Of a stretch of 16,572 nt of DNA, positions 1 through 7,532 are shown piece after piece. The DNA comes from Balneolaceae bacterium SMO_bin1. GTDB lineage: Bacteria; Bacteroidota; Rhodothermia; Balneolales; Balneolaceae. The notes beneath the pieces were generated by a model that did not search any database, was not told where the DNA came from, and saw only the letters and a program-made list of their open reading frames with translations. How positions within the stretch are numbered: the first letter of the stretch is position 1; every line of letters starts with the position of its first letter. Location: the NCBI GenBank assembly GCA_003123965.1, contig NNSL01000234.1:1-16572 (forward strand). The letters are read 5' to 3'. The translations under genes were made by a program, and so were the position numbers.

Positions 1-515
1 GAGGTTGGCAGTGTCGATATTGAAAAAACCGACTGCGCTAAATCCACCCAAAATGGCGAACAGCGTCAGCACTACTACCACCTGTGTTCGCCCGGATTCC
101 TTGGCGCCAATAATATTTAGGATAATCAGCAGAACCCCCCCAGTACGGCGCCCCAAAAAGGGGTAAGCGGCATAAACTGGCTCAGGTATTCGCCGAGACC
201 AAATAAATAAAATGAGATAGCAAAGGTGAGGCTCAGCCAAATTCCTACGCCGGAAATGGCGCCAAAAGCCGGACCAAGCGAACGCGATACAAAAAAGTAA
301 TCGCCGCCGGAGGTAGGCATGCCTGTTGCAAGTTCGGCTGCGCTGGAAGCGGTGATGATACAAATGACGCCCGAAATGAGATACGCAAATATCGCGGCCG
401 GGCCAGTAAGTTCAAGAGCTACACCTGCCAGCAAAAATATGCCGGCCCCAATCATGGTACCTGCTCCAATTGTTAGTGCATCCCAAAAACCAAGTTCTCT
501 ACGTAAATCAGCCAT
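1..515 (-). CDS. APC-family amino acid permease, N-terminal part, frameshifted and cut by window edge
   Basis: This is the N-terminal part of a secondary transporter of the amino acid-polyamine-organocation (APC) superfamily, which moves amino acids or related compounds across the inner membrane. The first helix carries the family's glycine-rich motif GAGTMIGAGIF at residues 18-28. Helix 2 is followed by MPTSGGDYFFVSRSLG, the usual APC loop, and then further hydrophobic helices. The start ATG is at 513-515 on the minus strand. The frame stops at 126-128, but if one G is added to the G7 run (C7 at 135-141 on the plus strand) it continues with LLIILNIIGAKESGR and another hydrophobic helix to the window edge. 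The original gene therefore reads on through position 1. About 170 residues are visible of a family usually 430-750 long. The substrate cannot be told. Family is secure; the frameshift may be a sequencing error. Confidence 0.85.
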
Positions 516-818
516 TCAGAAAATTATTCATTAAAGGTGCGTACAATATCAAATGAGCTACGTTCTATTGCAAGTAGATCTGGCAGCAGAAAGTTCATCA
601 AAAAAATACCAACGAAGAATAGGCTTATTTAGAAATCCTACCAAGATTTTTTTATGCTGGCTAATTTTGTTGGAATATTTTATTGATGTGCTGAAATATT
701 TTGGTGTTCGGCCTGGGTCTATGGGCAACTCTAATCTTAAAGGTTGGCCAACTGCCACATATAAAAAAAGGTATCTCAACCGAGATACCTTTTAATGAAA
801 TAATTGCCAAAAGAAATA
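516..818. other. intergenic region between two minus-strand genes
   Basis: This 303-base AT-rich stretch lies between two minus-strand genes. Its right part (763-793) is a strong terminator for the upstream secreted-protein gene. The left part should hold the promoter of the permease gene, but I see no clear promoter match or Shine-Dalgarno site. A possible open frame on the plus strand (553-795) runs through the terminator and has no recognisable protein features, so I do not call it a gene. Confidence 0.6.
763..793 (-). terminator. Rho-independent terminator after the secreted TPR/NTF2-like gene
   Basis: A perfect 12-bp inverted repeat (766-777 with 782-793) encloses a 4-base loop. On the minus strand the hairpin is followed directly by a run of Ts (plus-strand A run from 763), which is the classic intrinsic terminator form. 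It starts 26 bases past the stop of the 819-1958 gene, so it most likely ends that transcript. On the plus strand the T tract is short, so termination in that direction is less likely. Confidence 0.85.
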
Positions 819-1958
819 CTAATTCGTTTTGGGTATTCCCGATCCCAGGGCAAGGGGAGCAAAATTTGAGTGCATAAGTTTCCAGCCGTTATCCATAATC
901 CAAATTTCGCTTGCACGTGTATTGTACGTTACGGGGTCTTCACTTCCTTTTATGATGTATTCTCCGTCACTATTAAAGGTAGTTATGGCCATTTTCATAT
1001 CCGGGCTGAAGTGAATTTTCAAATCTTTAATATCCCACCGATTCCACGTAACCTGTTCTTCCTCTTCAATTAGCGTTGCATAAAAAATGCACGGTTCCAT
1101 GTTAGAATTGCAGGCTATCATTCCGGCTTTATCTGAAAAATATTGAGCCAAATTTTTGTAGTCGTTCTTCATTTGGTGGGCTATCCGGCGTTTGGTGAGC
1201 GCTGTAAGTGTGTCGGAAAGAGCTGCTTTGTTAGTATGTGCAAAGTAAATGCCTGCATTCAATCCATAAACGGAACTGCCACCAGAGGCATAATCCACGG
1301 CCATGGCCTGATGTTTAAATGCATTGTTATAATCACCCATAGATGCATAATGCTCGGCCATAGAATCGTGCGCATTTGGTCCGTTATGGGTTAGAAATAC
1401 CTTTTTTACCGTTTCGATGGCTTTGTCCATATTGGATTCTCCATAAAAACCATCTGCGTATCGATAAGACATTATGTTATATGCGGGTGAAGCGTAAGCA
1501 GGAAACGTTTCTACATACTGGGCCAGCCCGTCTTTACCGTTTTGGTCGATTACCGCCGCAGCAAAAGCAAACAGGGGAACCGAGGAATATTTTTCAGCAG
1601 TTTCTAGTCTCATGTTTTGCTCTTCGGAATCGGGAGCAGCCATAATTTTATACCAGGCTTTTTCTTGGGCTGTGAAATTCGCTGTGTTCAACTTTTCGAG
1701 TTTTTGATTTCTTGTGCCGTATTCATTTGCCAGCTTAGAATTTACGACCACAAGTTTTGCGGCTCCGCAATTTTTATCAACCATTAAGGCGGCATTTGCC
1801 ATCCCAACAGCTAAAGAGGTTTCAATATTAAACATATGCGTAATTGCTTTGTCGGTTATTTCCGCCGATTTATCATTGCAAGACATATCCGTCAGCCACT
1901 GTGCGCTCGCGGCAAGCGAAAGCAGGCACAATCCCATCGTTAAAAAGTACTTTTTCAT
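819..1958 (-). CDS. secreted hypothetical protein with TPR-like repeats and a C-terminal NTF2-like domain
   Basis: A 379-residue protein of unknown function. Residues 1-20 form a clean Sec signal peptide ending ASAQ, so it is probably periplasmic or exported, with no lipobox cysteine. The middle (about 60-260) is helical and reads like tetratricopeptide repeats, for example the paired helices around DKAIETVKKVF and DSMAEHYASMGDYNNAF. The last 100 residues, with ASEIWIMDNGWKLMHSNFAP near the end, resemble the SnoaL/DUF4440 NTF2-like fold, which binds small ligands or acts as a scaffold. The start ATG at 1956-1958 has a good GAGG ribosome site at 1964-1967, 5 bases upstream, one of the few in this window. 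The gene stands alone and ends at the 763-793 terminator. Domain assignments come from pattern reading and are moderate; the gene itself is secure. Confidence 0.82.
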   Translation of the reverse strand: MKKYFLTMGLCLLSLAASAQWLTDMSCNDKSAEITDKAITHMFNIETSLAVGMANAALMVDKNCGAAKLVVVNSKLANEYGTRNQKLEKLNTANFTAQEKAWYKIMAAPDSEEQNMRLETAEKYSSVPLFAFAAAVIDQNGKDGLAQYVETFPAYASPAYNIMSYRYADGFYGESNMDKAIETVKKVFLTHNGPNAHDSMAEHYASMGDYNNAFKHQAMAVDYASGGSSVYGLNAGIYFAHTNKAALSDTLTALTKRRIAHQMKNDYKNLAQYFSDKAGMIACNSNMEPCIFYATLIEEEEQVTWNRWDIKDLKIHFSPDMKMAITTFNSDGEYIIKGSEDPVTYNTRASEIWIMDNGWKLMHSNFAPLALGSGIPKTN

Positions 1959-2357
1959 AATGACCTCATATTATTCTTTTGTGGGCAGGTCTGTAAATCA
2001 ACCTGATAGAATAGTACGTTACGCATTAATGGTGAATGATCATACATCATTTGTATTTAAAACATTGTTTTTTAACGACTAAGTAGAAGTACTGAGTTGC
2101 TTCTGCTTGCATATTTATGTGGGTTTTTGAGGCGCTTGTATGTAGTTGAACCGCTGGGTTTTGAGCCGGTACCTTATTCTAAAACAGGCTGTTAATTCCT
2201 GCTTGGCATGTTTAAGCTTTCGCTCGCTATACTCCTTTGGTTGGCTGGTAATAGGGCCGCATTTTTAAATGGTTTAACTTTGTGCGTGCTTAACCTATCT
2301 TGTTGCGACTAAATAGCTGCTTGCATCACTGCCTTAATATCAAATATTACGCTTGTA
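1959..2357. other. divergent intergenic region
   Basis: This 399-base stretch separates two divergently transcribed genes and so should hold both promoters. I find no RNA gene and no credible open frame. It contains a weak imperfect hairpin near 2084-2104 (AGAAGTA pairing with TGCTTCT, one G-T) and an exact match to the Bacteroidota -7 element at 2275-2282. The length is more than two promoters need, so a small RNA or regulator sites are possible, but nothing in the sequence proves either. Confidence 0.5.
2275..2282 (+). promoter_or_regulatory. possible -7 promoter element for the M48 peptidase gene
   Basis: TAACTTTG fits the Bacteroidota -7 consensus TAnnTTTG exactly and lies 75 bases before the peptidase start, in the right direction. 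No TTG occurs at the expected distance upstream for the -33 element, so this may be a chance match. It also assumes the host uses a Bacteroidota-type primary sigma factor. Confidence 0.25.
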
Positions 2358-3595
2358 ATGAACATTTTCAGCATCATTATACTGGTCACCTTAGCGGTTG
2401 ATTTTATCCTCAACCTGGTGGCCGATATCTACAATATTAAATCGCTCGATCCGGAATTGCCGGAAGAATTTGAAGGCATTTATGATGAAGAAACGTACTC
2501 CGAATCGCAGAATTACACCAAGGTAAAAACGCGGTTCGGCATACTTACCTCCGTCTTCAATTTGGCTATACTGTTGGTGTTCTGGTTTGCCGGTGGCTTC
2601 AACTGGCTCGATCAAATCGTGCGCGGCTGGGAGCTGGGCACCATCTGGACGGGCCTGGCCTACATAGGTATTTTGGTAATTTTTAAAACCATACTTTCAC
2701 TTCCCTTCAGCATTTATTCCACCTTTGTGATTGAAGAGCGCTTCGGTTTCAACAAAACTACCCCCAAAACTTTCGTGATGGACATGGTGAAAGGTCTGGC
2801 ATTGGGCATTGTGCTCGGCGGGCCGCTGCTGGCCGGAATTTTGGCTTTTTTCACCTATATCGATCAATATGCATGGCTGTACGCCTGGGCGGCTGTAACA
2901 GCTTTTATGTTGATTGTTCAGTTTGTGGCCCCGCGCTGGATTATGCCGCTGTTCAATGATTTTGAGCCTTTGGATGAGGGTGACCTGCGCCAAAAGATTC
3001 GAGACTATGCCGATAACGTGAGTTTTGAGATGGAAGGCATTTATGTAATGGACGGCTCCAAGCGCTCCAGTAAATCCAACGCTTTCTTCACCGGTTTCGG
3101 CAAAAACAAGCGCATTGCCCTTTTTGATACACTCGTTGATAATCACACCGAGGATGAGCTGGTTGCGGTGCTGGCGCATGAAATCGGTCACTATAAAAAG
3201 AAGCACATCATTAAAAATATGCTCACTGGCATTCTGCAAACCGGGGTGACTGTTTTTGCTGCTGTCCATTTTTTTAAACTCGTCCGGACTTTATCGAAGC
3301 ATTTTATATGGAAGAGATGTCGGTGTATGCCGGGCTGATTTTCTTTGGCCTGCTGTATGCGCCCATCGAAATGATTTTATCCATTGTTATGCAGATGGTC
3401 TCACGCAAACACGAGTTTGAGGCTGACAATTATGCGGCCACCACCTTTAAGCAAGAACCAATGGTGCAGGCGCTCAAGAAGCTATCGAAAGATAATTTAT
3501 CGAACCTAACGCCGCATCCGTTTTACGTGTTTTTGAACTATTCGCACCCTCCAGTGCTGCAGCGCATCAAGGCCATACGCGGAAATCATAATTAA
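2358..3595 (+). CDS. STE24-like M48 family membrane zinc metallopeptidase (CaaX protease type), frameshifted
   Basis: A membrane-embedded zinc endopeptidase of the M48A (Ste24/CaaX prenyl protease) family. The N-terminal half has several hydrophobic helices typical of the Peptidase_M48_N domain. The zinc site LAHEIGHYKKKH gives ligands H274 and H278 and catalytic E275; the third ligand lies in KHEFEADNYA downstream. The first frame runs to 3338 and the second is open from inside it to 3595. Joining them needs two single-base removals, near the T5 run at 3253-3257 and near 3284, restoring LLLSIFLNS then PDFIEAFYMEEMSVYAGL, which suits the family. The repaired protein is about 411 residues, a normal bacterial length. 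The next gene starts 11 bp later and may be co-transcribed. Bacterial members act in membrane protein quality control; bacteria do not prenylate CaaX proteins in the eukaryotic way, so the substrate is unknown. Confidence 0.9.
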
Positions 3596-3606
3596 ATTCA
3601 AATTAT

Positions 3607-4725
3607 ATGCGACTTGAAACCAAAGCTATTCACGCCGGGCTCGACGTCCAGAATGATTCCAAAGCAATTGTTCCCCCCATCCATACCTCTACTGTTTTTG
3701 AGCATAGTGAAGAGGGATTCCAAGATGGCGATTTGAATTATACGCGTTACTCAAACCCCAATCGGCTGCAGCTGGAGGCCTTGCTGGCCGAGCTGGAAGG
3801 TGGTGAAGCCTGCGCGGCGTTTTCGGCGGGTGTTGCAGCCGCCCAAGCAATTTTTCAGGCGCTGGAACCCGGAAATCATATTCTTGTTCCAGCTGATGTA
3901 TACGCTGGCAATCGCAGCCTCGTTGAGAAAATAATGAAGCCCTGGGGCCTCGAGGCCGACTTTATTGACATGACGAGCGTAGAAAAAGTGAATAACGCTA
4001 TTAAGAAAAATACCCGCCTTATCTGGATTGAAACTCCTTCGAACCCCATGATGAATATCACCGATATTGAAGCCGTGTGTGAGCTGGCACGGAATAACGA
4101 TATTCTGACGTGCGTGGATAACACCTGGCCAACTCCTGTAAACCAGCTGCCACTGGAGTTGGGTGCCGATGTTGTCCTTCACTCTACTACAAAATATTTT
4201 GGCGGGCATAGTGATATCCTGGGCGGAGCGGTGATCGCAAAGTCAAATGACGGTATTTTTGAACGCATCCGAGAAATTCAGCAATTGGGCGGTGCGGTGC
4301 CTTCACCCCGAGATTGCTGGATGCTGTGCCGCAGTACCCGAACCTTGCCCTACCGAATGAAGGGACATAACGAGCATGCTGCGCATTTAGCTAGATTTTT
4401 GCAAAATCATCCCAAAGTAGAGAAAGTTTATTATCCCGGCTTGGCAACGCATGCAGGCCACGAAATTGCTGAACAACAGATGAGCGGTTTTGGTGGTATG
4501 ATCTCGTTTTTGATTAAAGGCAATCGCAACGATGCGCTTAACATTGTAGCGGGATCAACCATTATTAAACGGGCTACAAGTCTGGGTGGCGTGGAAAGTA
4601 CTTGGGAGCACCGGCGCAGCAGCGAGGGTGAAGATTCGCAGACGCCGGAGAATCTGATTCGGATCAGCGTGGGTTTGGAGCACCCCGATGATTTGATGGA
4701 GGATCTGGAGCGGTCGCTGGGCTGA
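3607..4725 (+). CDS. PLP-dependent Cys/Met metabolism enzyme (cystathionine gamma-synthase/lyase family)
   Basis: A 372-residue cytoplasmic enzyme of the trans-sulfuration family, which uses pyridoxal phosphate to make or break C-S bonds in cysteine and methionine metabolism. The cofactor lysine is K196 in HSTTKYFGGHSD. D171 in CVDNTW should pair with the pyridine nitrogen, and YTRYSNP (45-51) supplies the phosphate-binding Tyr/Arg from the partner subunit. SAGVAA (73-78) and SLGGVEST near the C-terminus are also family hallmarks. Unlike classic members, the DNT motif continues WPTP instead of F-A/S-(T/S)-P, and the sequence after GGVES reads TWEHRRSSEG instead of the common LIEHP, so I do not assign synthase, gamma-lyase or another specific activity. 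The gene lies 11 bp after the M48 gene and converges with the next one. Confidence 0.92.
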   Translation: MRLETKAIHAGLDVQNDSKAIVPPIHTSTVFEHSEEGFQDGDLNYTRYSNPNRLQLEALLAELEGGEACAAFSAGVAAAQAIFQALEPGNHILVPADVYAGNRSLVEKIMKPWGLEADFIDMTSVEKVNNAIKKNTRLIWIETPSNPMMNITDIEAVCELARNNDILTCVDNTWPTPVNQLPLELGADVVLHSTTKYFGGHSDILGGAVIAKSNDGIFERIREIQQLGGAVPSPRDCWMLCRSTRTLPYRMKGHNEHAAHLARFLQNHPKVEKVYYPGLATHAGHEIAEQQMSGFGGMISFLIKGNRNDALNIVAGSTIIKRATSLGGVESTWEHRRSSEGEDSQTPENLIRISVGLEHPDDLMEDLERSLG

Positions 4726-4740
4726 TTAGGCCTATACGTG

Positions 4741-5367
4741 CTAGGAGTTTTCTAAAATTTGCTCAGCTTTCTTTGCCGTTATGTCTTTATTGTAAAGTTC
4801 CTGATCCACATCCATGGGGTGGCTTTCTGATAGTTTGCCCACGTAGACTGGAGCAAATCCAATTTCCTCGATCAAATTCTTGAGCTTGCGCAGCGAATTT
4901 TCGTGATTGCCGGCGTAGGGAATAGCACGGGGATTTTGATCACGAAAGGCCTGATCGCGCAGATGCTTATAGTAGATAGTGTTAAAGGCTTTGAGCACGT
5001 GTGCTTCCGGAAAATGTTCGGCCACAAATTCAGATGATGGGCGATTGCTGTCGCGCACTTTTTTGGCCATCTCCCCATCGCGATCTGGATAGGGATTTGT
5101 AGTTTCAACAATCATTTTCCCTTCAAGTGACCCCACCTTTTTAGCTACTTCTTCCACGGCCCAAAAGGGTATAGCCAATATGATAGCATCACCGAATTTG
5201 GCCGCTTCTTTTATCGTACCAACAGAGGCGTTTTCGCCTCCTTTTTCAGCCAGGCCTTCAAGCTGTTGCGGATGCCGCGAGCTGAACATCACCCGGTGCC
5301 CGGCCTTGGCCAGATGCAAGCCCAGATTTCCACCAATATCACCCGATCCAATAATGCCGAATTTCAT
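4741..5367 (-). CDS. NADP oxidoreductase of the coenzyme F420-dependent family
   Basis: A 208-residue NAD(P)-binding protein. The N-terminus GIIGSGDIGGN (4-14) is a Rossmann dinucleotide loop, followed by SSRHP (29-33), where Ser/Arg at the end of strand 2 suits NADP(H). The next stretch, DAIILAIPFWAVEEV, and the later VETTNPYPDR and VLKAFNTI fit the family named for F420-dependent NADP reductase (about 210-220 residues). Most bacteria of the group suggested here are not known to make F420, so the real substrate may be another flavin, quinone or small molecule. I start at the ATG at 5365-5367 because the Rossmann strand begins right there. The open frame extends to 5544, but those 59 extra residues do not resemble the family. 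No clear ribosome site. Convergent with the PLP gene, 15 bp between stops, no terminator seen. Confidence 0.85.
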   Translation of the reverse strand: MKFGIIGSGDIGGNLGLHLAKAGHRVMFSSRHPQQLEGLAEKGGENASVGTIKEAAKFGDAIILAIPFWAVEEVAKKVGSLEGKMIVETTNPYPDRDGEMAKKVRDSNRPSSEFVAEHFPEAHVLKAFNTIYYKHLRDQAFRDQNPRAIPYAGNHENSLRKLKNLIEEIGFAPVYVGKLSESHPMDVDQELYNKDITAKKAEQILENS

Positions 5368-5561
5368 AATAATGCCATTTGGTTTCGATTTACATTGAGT
5401 TAACACCCAGCATATGAGTGGCGTTCTTAATCGCTGGTTAAATTTTACGTAGCACTTTAAACGGGTTAGGCGCGTCTGAGGGTCAATTTTTGAAGTAAAT
5501 ATTGGCTTGCTTTCATCGCTGCAATCATTTTGATCTAATCCCATTTATTATGATCTTAAAG

Positions 5562-5577
5562 GGCTGAAATTTCAGCC
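5562..5577. promoter_or_regulatory. perfect 16-bp palindrome upstream of the E2 gene
   Basis: GGCTGAAATTTCAGCC is identical to its reverse complement and ends 40 bases before the E2 start, in the region between divergent genes. It could be an operator for a dimeric regulator or the stem of a short hairpin. No T run follows, so it is a poor terminator. The CTGAAA/TTTCAG core also resembles the palindromic pair at 7416-7492, so it may be a fragment of the same repeat family. Confidence 0.45.
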
Positions 5578-5617
5578 TCAGAATTTATTTATTTTTAATG
5601 ATCTAACATTTTAGCAC

Positions 5618-7402
5618 ATGGCCAGAGTAGAAATTGAGATGCCCCAGATGGGCGAATCGGTAATGGAAGGAACTGTCATCGAGTGGACGAAAAACGTCGG
5701 TGACATGGTGGAAGAAGACGAAACGTTGCTCGAAATTGCCACTGATAAAGTCGATACTGAAGTTCCTTCGCCCCAAGCTGGAAAATTGGTTGAAATTAAG
5801 GCCGAAGAAGGCGACACGATTGAAGTTGGCCAGGTGATTGCAATTATTGAAACCGACGGCGAAGCAGCTGATGCAGAAACTACAGAAGAAGAGCCTGATT
5901 CTGAGGAGCAAGAAGAACAGGTTGAGGCTACCGAAGAAGCGGATGAAGTAGTCGATGAAGAAACCGAAGAAGAGCTTGACGAGCCGGAAACCGAAGAGAC
6001 ATCGGGCGGCGGTGAGCGCATTGAAGTAAAGATGCCGAAAATGGGCGAATCCGTGATGGAAGGAACCGTGATCGGCTGGAGCAAGAGCGTGGGCGATGAA
6101 GTTGAAGAAGATGAAACGCTGCTCGAGATATCAACTGACAAAGTTGATTCTGAAGTGCCTTCGCCGGAAGCTGGTACGCTGGCAGAAATTCTGGTTGAAG
6201 AAGGCGAAACCATTGAAGTTGGGCAAACGATTGCCATCATTGAAACAGGCAAGCCTGCTTCTGGATCTGCTCAAAAGAAAACCGAGCAAAAAACTGAATC
6301 GAAAGATGTAGAGCAAGAGACTGAAGAAACAAAACAGCCCGCAGCTCAAAAATCCACAGAAACGCAGGAAACTGAAGGAAGTGAGCCCCAGCGCATTGGA
6401 AGCGACGGTCGGTTTTATTCACCGCTGGTTCGTTCAATTGCCAAGGAGGAGGGCATATCGCAAGAAGAACTCGAAAGTATTGAAGGATCGGGGCAGGGCG
6501 GTCGCGTAGCCAAGCAGGATATTATGGCTTATTTAGAAGAGCGCGAAACCAAGCAGAAAGAGGCGCCCAAAACCGAAGAAAGAGAAAAGGCAGGCCTTAC
6601 CAAACCCGCCTCCAAAGAAAAGGCTAAGGAAGGAGCCGCTATCTCTGCCGGACAGCTTAATATTGAGCGGCCGGATGACGATGTAGAAGTAGTAAAAATG
6701 GATCGTATGCGCAAGATGATTGCCGAGCATATGATCAAGTCAAAGAAAACATCGGCGCACGTAACTACTTTTGCCGAAGTTGACGTGACCAAGTTGGTGA
6801 AATGGCGCGAGGCCAATAAGAAAGAATTCCAGGAGCGGTCGGGTCATAAATTGACGTACACGCCGCTGTTTATTGAGCAAATTATTCAGGCTATTCGAGA
6901 ATTTCCGCTTATCAACAGCTCGATTGATTTGGAGAAAGGAGAAATTCACCTCAAAAAAGATATCAACTTTGGTTTGGCCGTCGCGCTAGGCCAGGGCGGC
7001 GAAGGCGGCCTTATTGTACCCGTAATTAAGAAAGCGCAGGAGAAGAATCTTGTAGGCCTGGCCGGTGAGGTAAACGACTTAGCTCAAAAGGCTCGAAACA
7101 AAAATCTCAGTCCGGATGATCTGGTAGGCGGTACCATCACGCTGACCAACTATGGGAGCGTGGGCAACCTAATGGGCACGCCAATTATCAATCAGCCGCA
7201 GGTGGCCATTATCGGTACCGGGGCCATTGAAAAGCGACCGGTAGTAGTTGAGGCGGACGGGCAGGATGTGATTGCTATCCGCCACATGATGTATCTCTCC
7301 ATGAGTTACGATCACCGCATAATCGACGGTGCACACGGGGGCGCTTTCTTGAACAGAATTAAGGAGTTGCTTGAGGATTTCGATCCCGATAAGGCAGTGT
7401 AA
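5618..7402 (+). CDS. 2-oxo acid dehydrogenase E2, dihydrolipoyl acyltransferase with two lipoyl domains
   Basis: The core acyltransferase of a 2-oxo acid dehydrogenase complex; it passes the acyl group from E1 via lipoyl-lysine to CoA. Domains of this 594-residue protein in order: lipoyl 1 (about 4-79, lipoylated K44 in TDKVD), a very acidic Glu-rich linker (about 83-130), lipoyl 2 (about 135-210, K175), a charged linker, an E1/E3-binding domain (about 265-310, starting RFYSPLVRSIAKEEG), another Lys/Glu linker, and the catalytic domain (about 355-594). The active site is YDHRIIDG with H566 and D570. Two lipoyl domains are seen in some succinyl- and branched-chain-type E2s, so the substrate (2-oxoglutarate, branched-chain oxo acid or pyruvate) is not decided here. 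No E1 or E3 gene is adjacent. The start ATG sits directly at the lipoyl domain; no clear ribosome site. Transcription probably ends at 7502-7532. Confidence 0.93.
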   Translation: MARVEIEMPQMGESVMEGTVIEWTKNVGDMVEEDETLLEIATDKVDTEVPSPQAGKLVEIKAEEGDTIEVGQVIAIIETDGEAADAETTEEEPDSEEQEEQVEATEEADEVVDEETEEELDEPETEETSGGGERIEVKMPKMGESVMEGTVIGWSKSVGDEVEEDETLLEISTDKVDSEVPSPEAGTLAEILVEEGETIEVGQTIAIIETGKPASGSAQKKTEQKTESKDVEQETEETKQPAAQKSTETQETEGSEPQRIGSDGRFYSPLVRSIAKEEGISQEELESIEGSGQGGRVAKQDIMAYLEERETKQKEAPKTEEREKAGLTKPASKEKAKEGAAISAGQLNIERPDDDVEVVKMDRMRKMIAEHMIKSKKTSAHVTTFAEVDVTKLVKWREANKKEFQERSGHKLTYTPLFIEQIIQAIREFPLINSSIDLEKGEIHLKKDINFGLAVALGQGGEGGLIVPVIKKAQEKNLVGLAGEVNDLAQKARNKNLSPDDLVGGTITLTNYGSVGNLMGTPIINQPQVAIIGTGAIEKRPVVVEADGQDVIAIRHMMYLSMSYDHRIIDGAHGGAFLNRIKELLEDFDPDKAV

Positions 7403-7415
7403 CAATTAAAATGCG

Positions 7416-7492
7416 GTGTCATGCTGAATCTGTTTCAGCAAATGAAAGCGCAATTAATTTTAAAAGCTCCTGAAATGAATTCAGGGTGAAAC
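7416..7492. repeat. REP-like palindromic pair in the E2-panC intergenic region
   Basis: Two short hairpins lie in inverted orientation. The first has a 7-bp stem TGCTGAA/TTCAGCA (7422-7428 with 7434-7440); the second a 6-bp stem CCTGAA/TTCAGG (7469-7474 with 7480-7485). The reverse complement of the second unit aligns with the first over about 25 bases (GT.TCA..CTGAAT..TTTCAG), so they are diverged inverted copies. This resembles the interspersed repeats with a CTGAA...TTTCAG core common in intergenic DNA of Bacteroidota-like genomes. Only a genome-wide count can show it is repeated. Confidence 0.5.
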
Positions 7493-7501
7493 TAAATTAA
7501 G

Positions 7502-7532
7502 AGCGGCATGATTAAATCGTGCCGCTTTTTTT
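7502..7532 (+). terminator. Rho-independent terminator ending 9 nt before the panC start
   Basis: An 11-bp stem (7502-7512 with 7516-7526, one G-T pair, rich in GC at its base) closes on a 3-base loop and is followed by a T run to 7532. It is 100 bases after the E2 stop and probably ends that transcript. The panC ATG is at 7542, so the hairpin occupies the space where a promoter or ribosome site for panC would lie. Confidence 0.85.

Noticed and set aside
553..795. Plus-strand open frame of 80 codons
   Set aside because: It runs through a strong terminator hairpin, has no recognisable protein pattern and no ribosome site.
1714..2082. Plus-strand open frame of 122 codons extending into the divergent intergenic region
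   Set aside because: Most of it is antisense to the start of the secreted-protein gene, and the remaining part shows no protein pattern.
2697..3269. Minus-strand open frame of 190 codons
   Set aside because: It lies opposite the M48 peptidase, whose zinc motif and membrane helices are clear; no protein features on this strand.
5368..5544. N-terminal extension of the NADP oxidoreductase frame
   Set aside because: These 59 codons precede the Rossmann strand that normally begins the family, have no similarity I can see and fall in the divergent promoter region.
5611..6252. Minus-strand open frame of 213 codons, very Ser-rich
   Set aside because: It is the complement of the Glu-rich lipoyl region of the E2 gene (GAA/GAG codons read as Ser-rich on the other strand); the plus-strand protein is certain.
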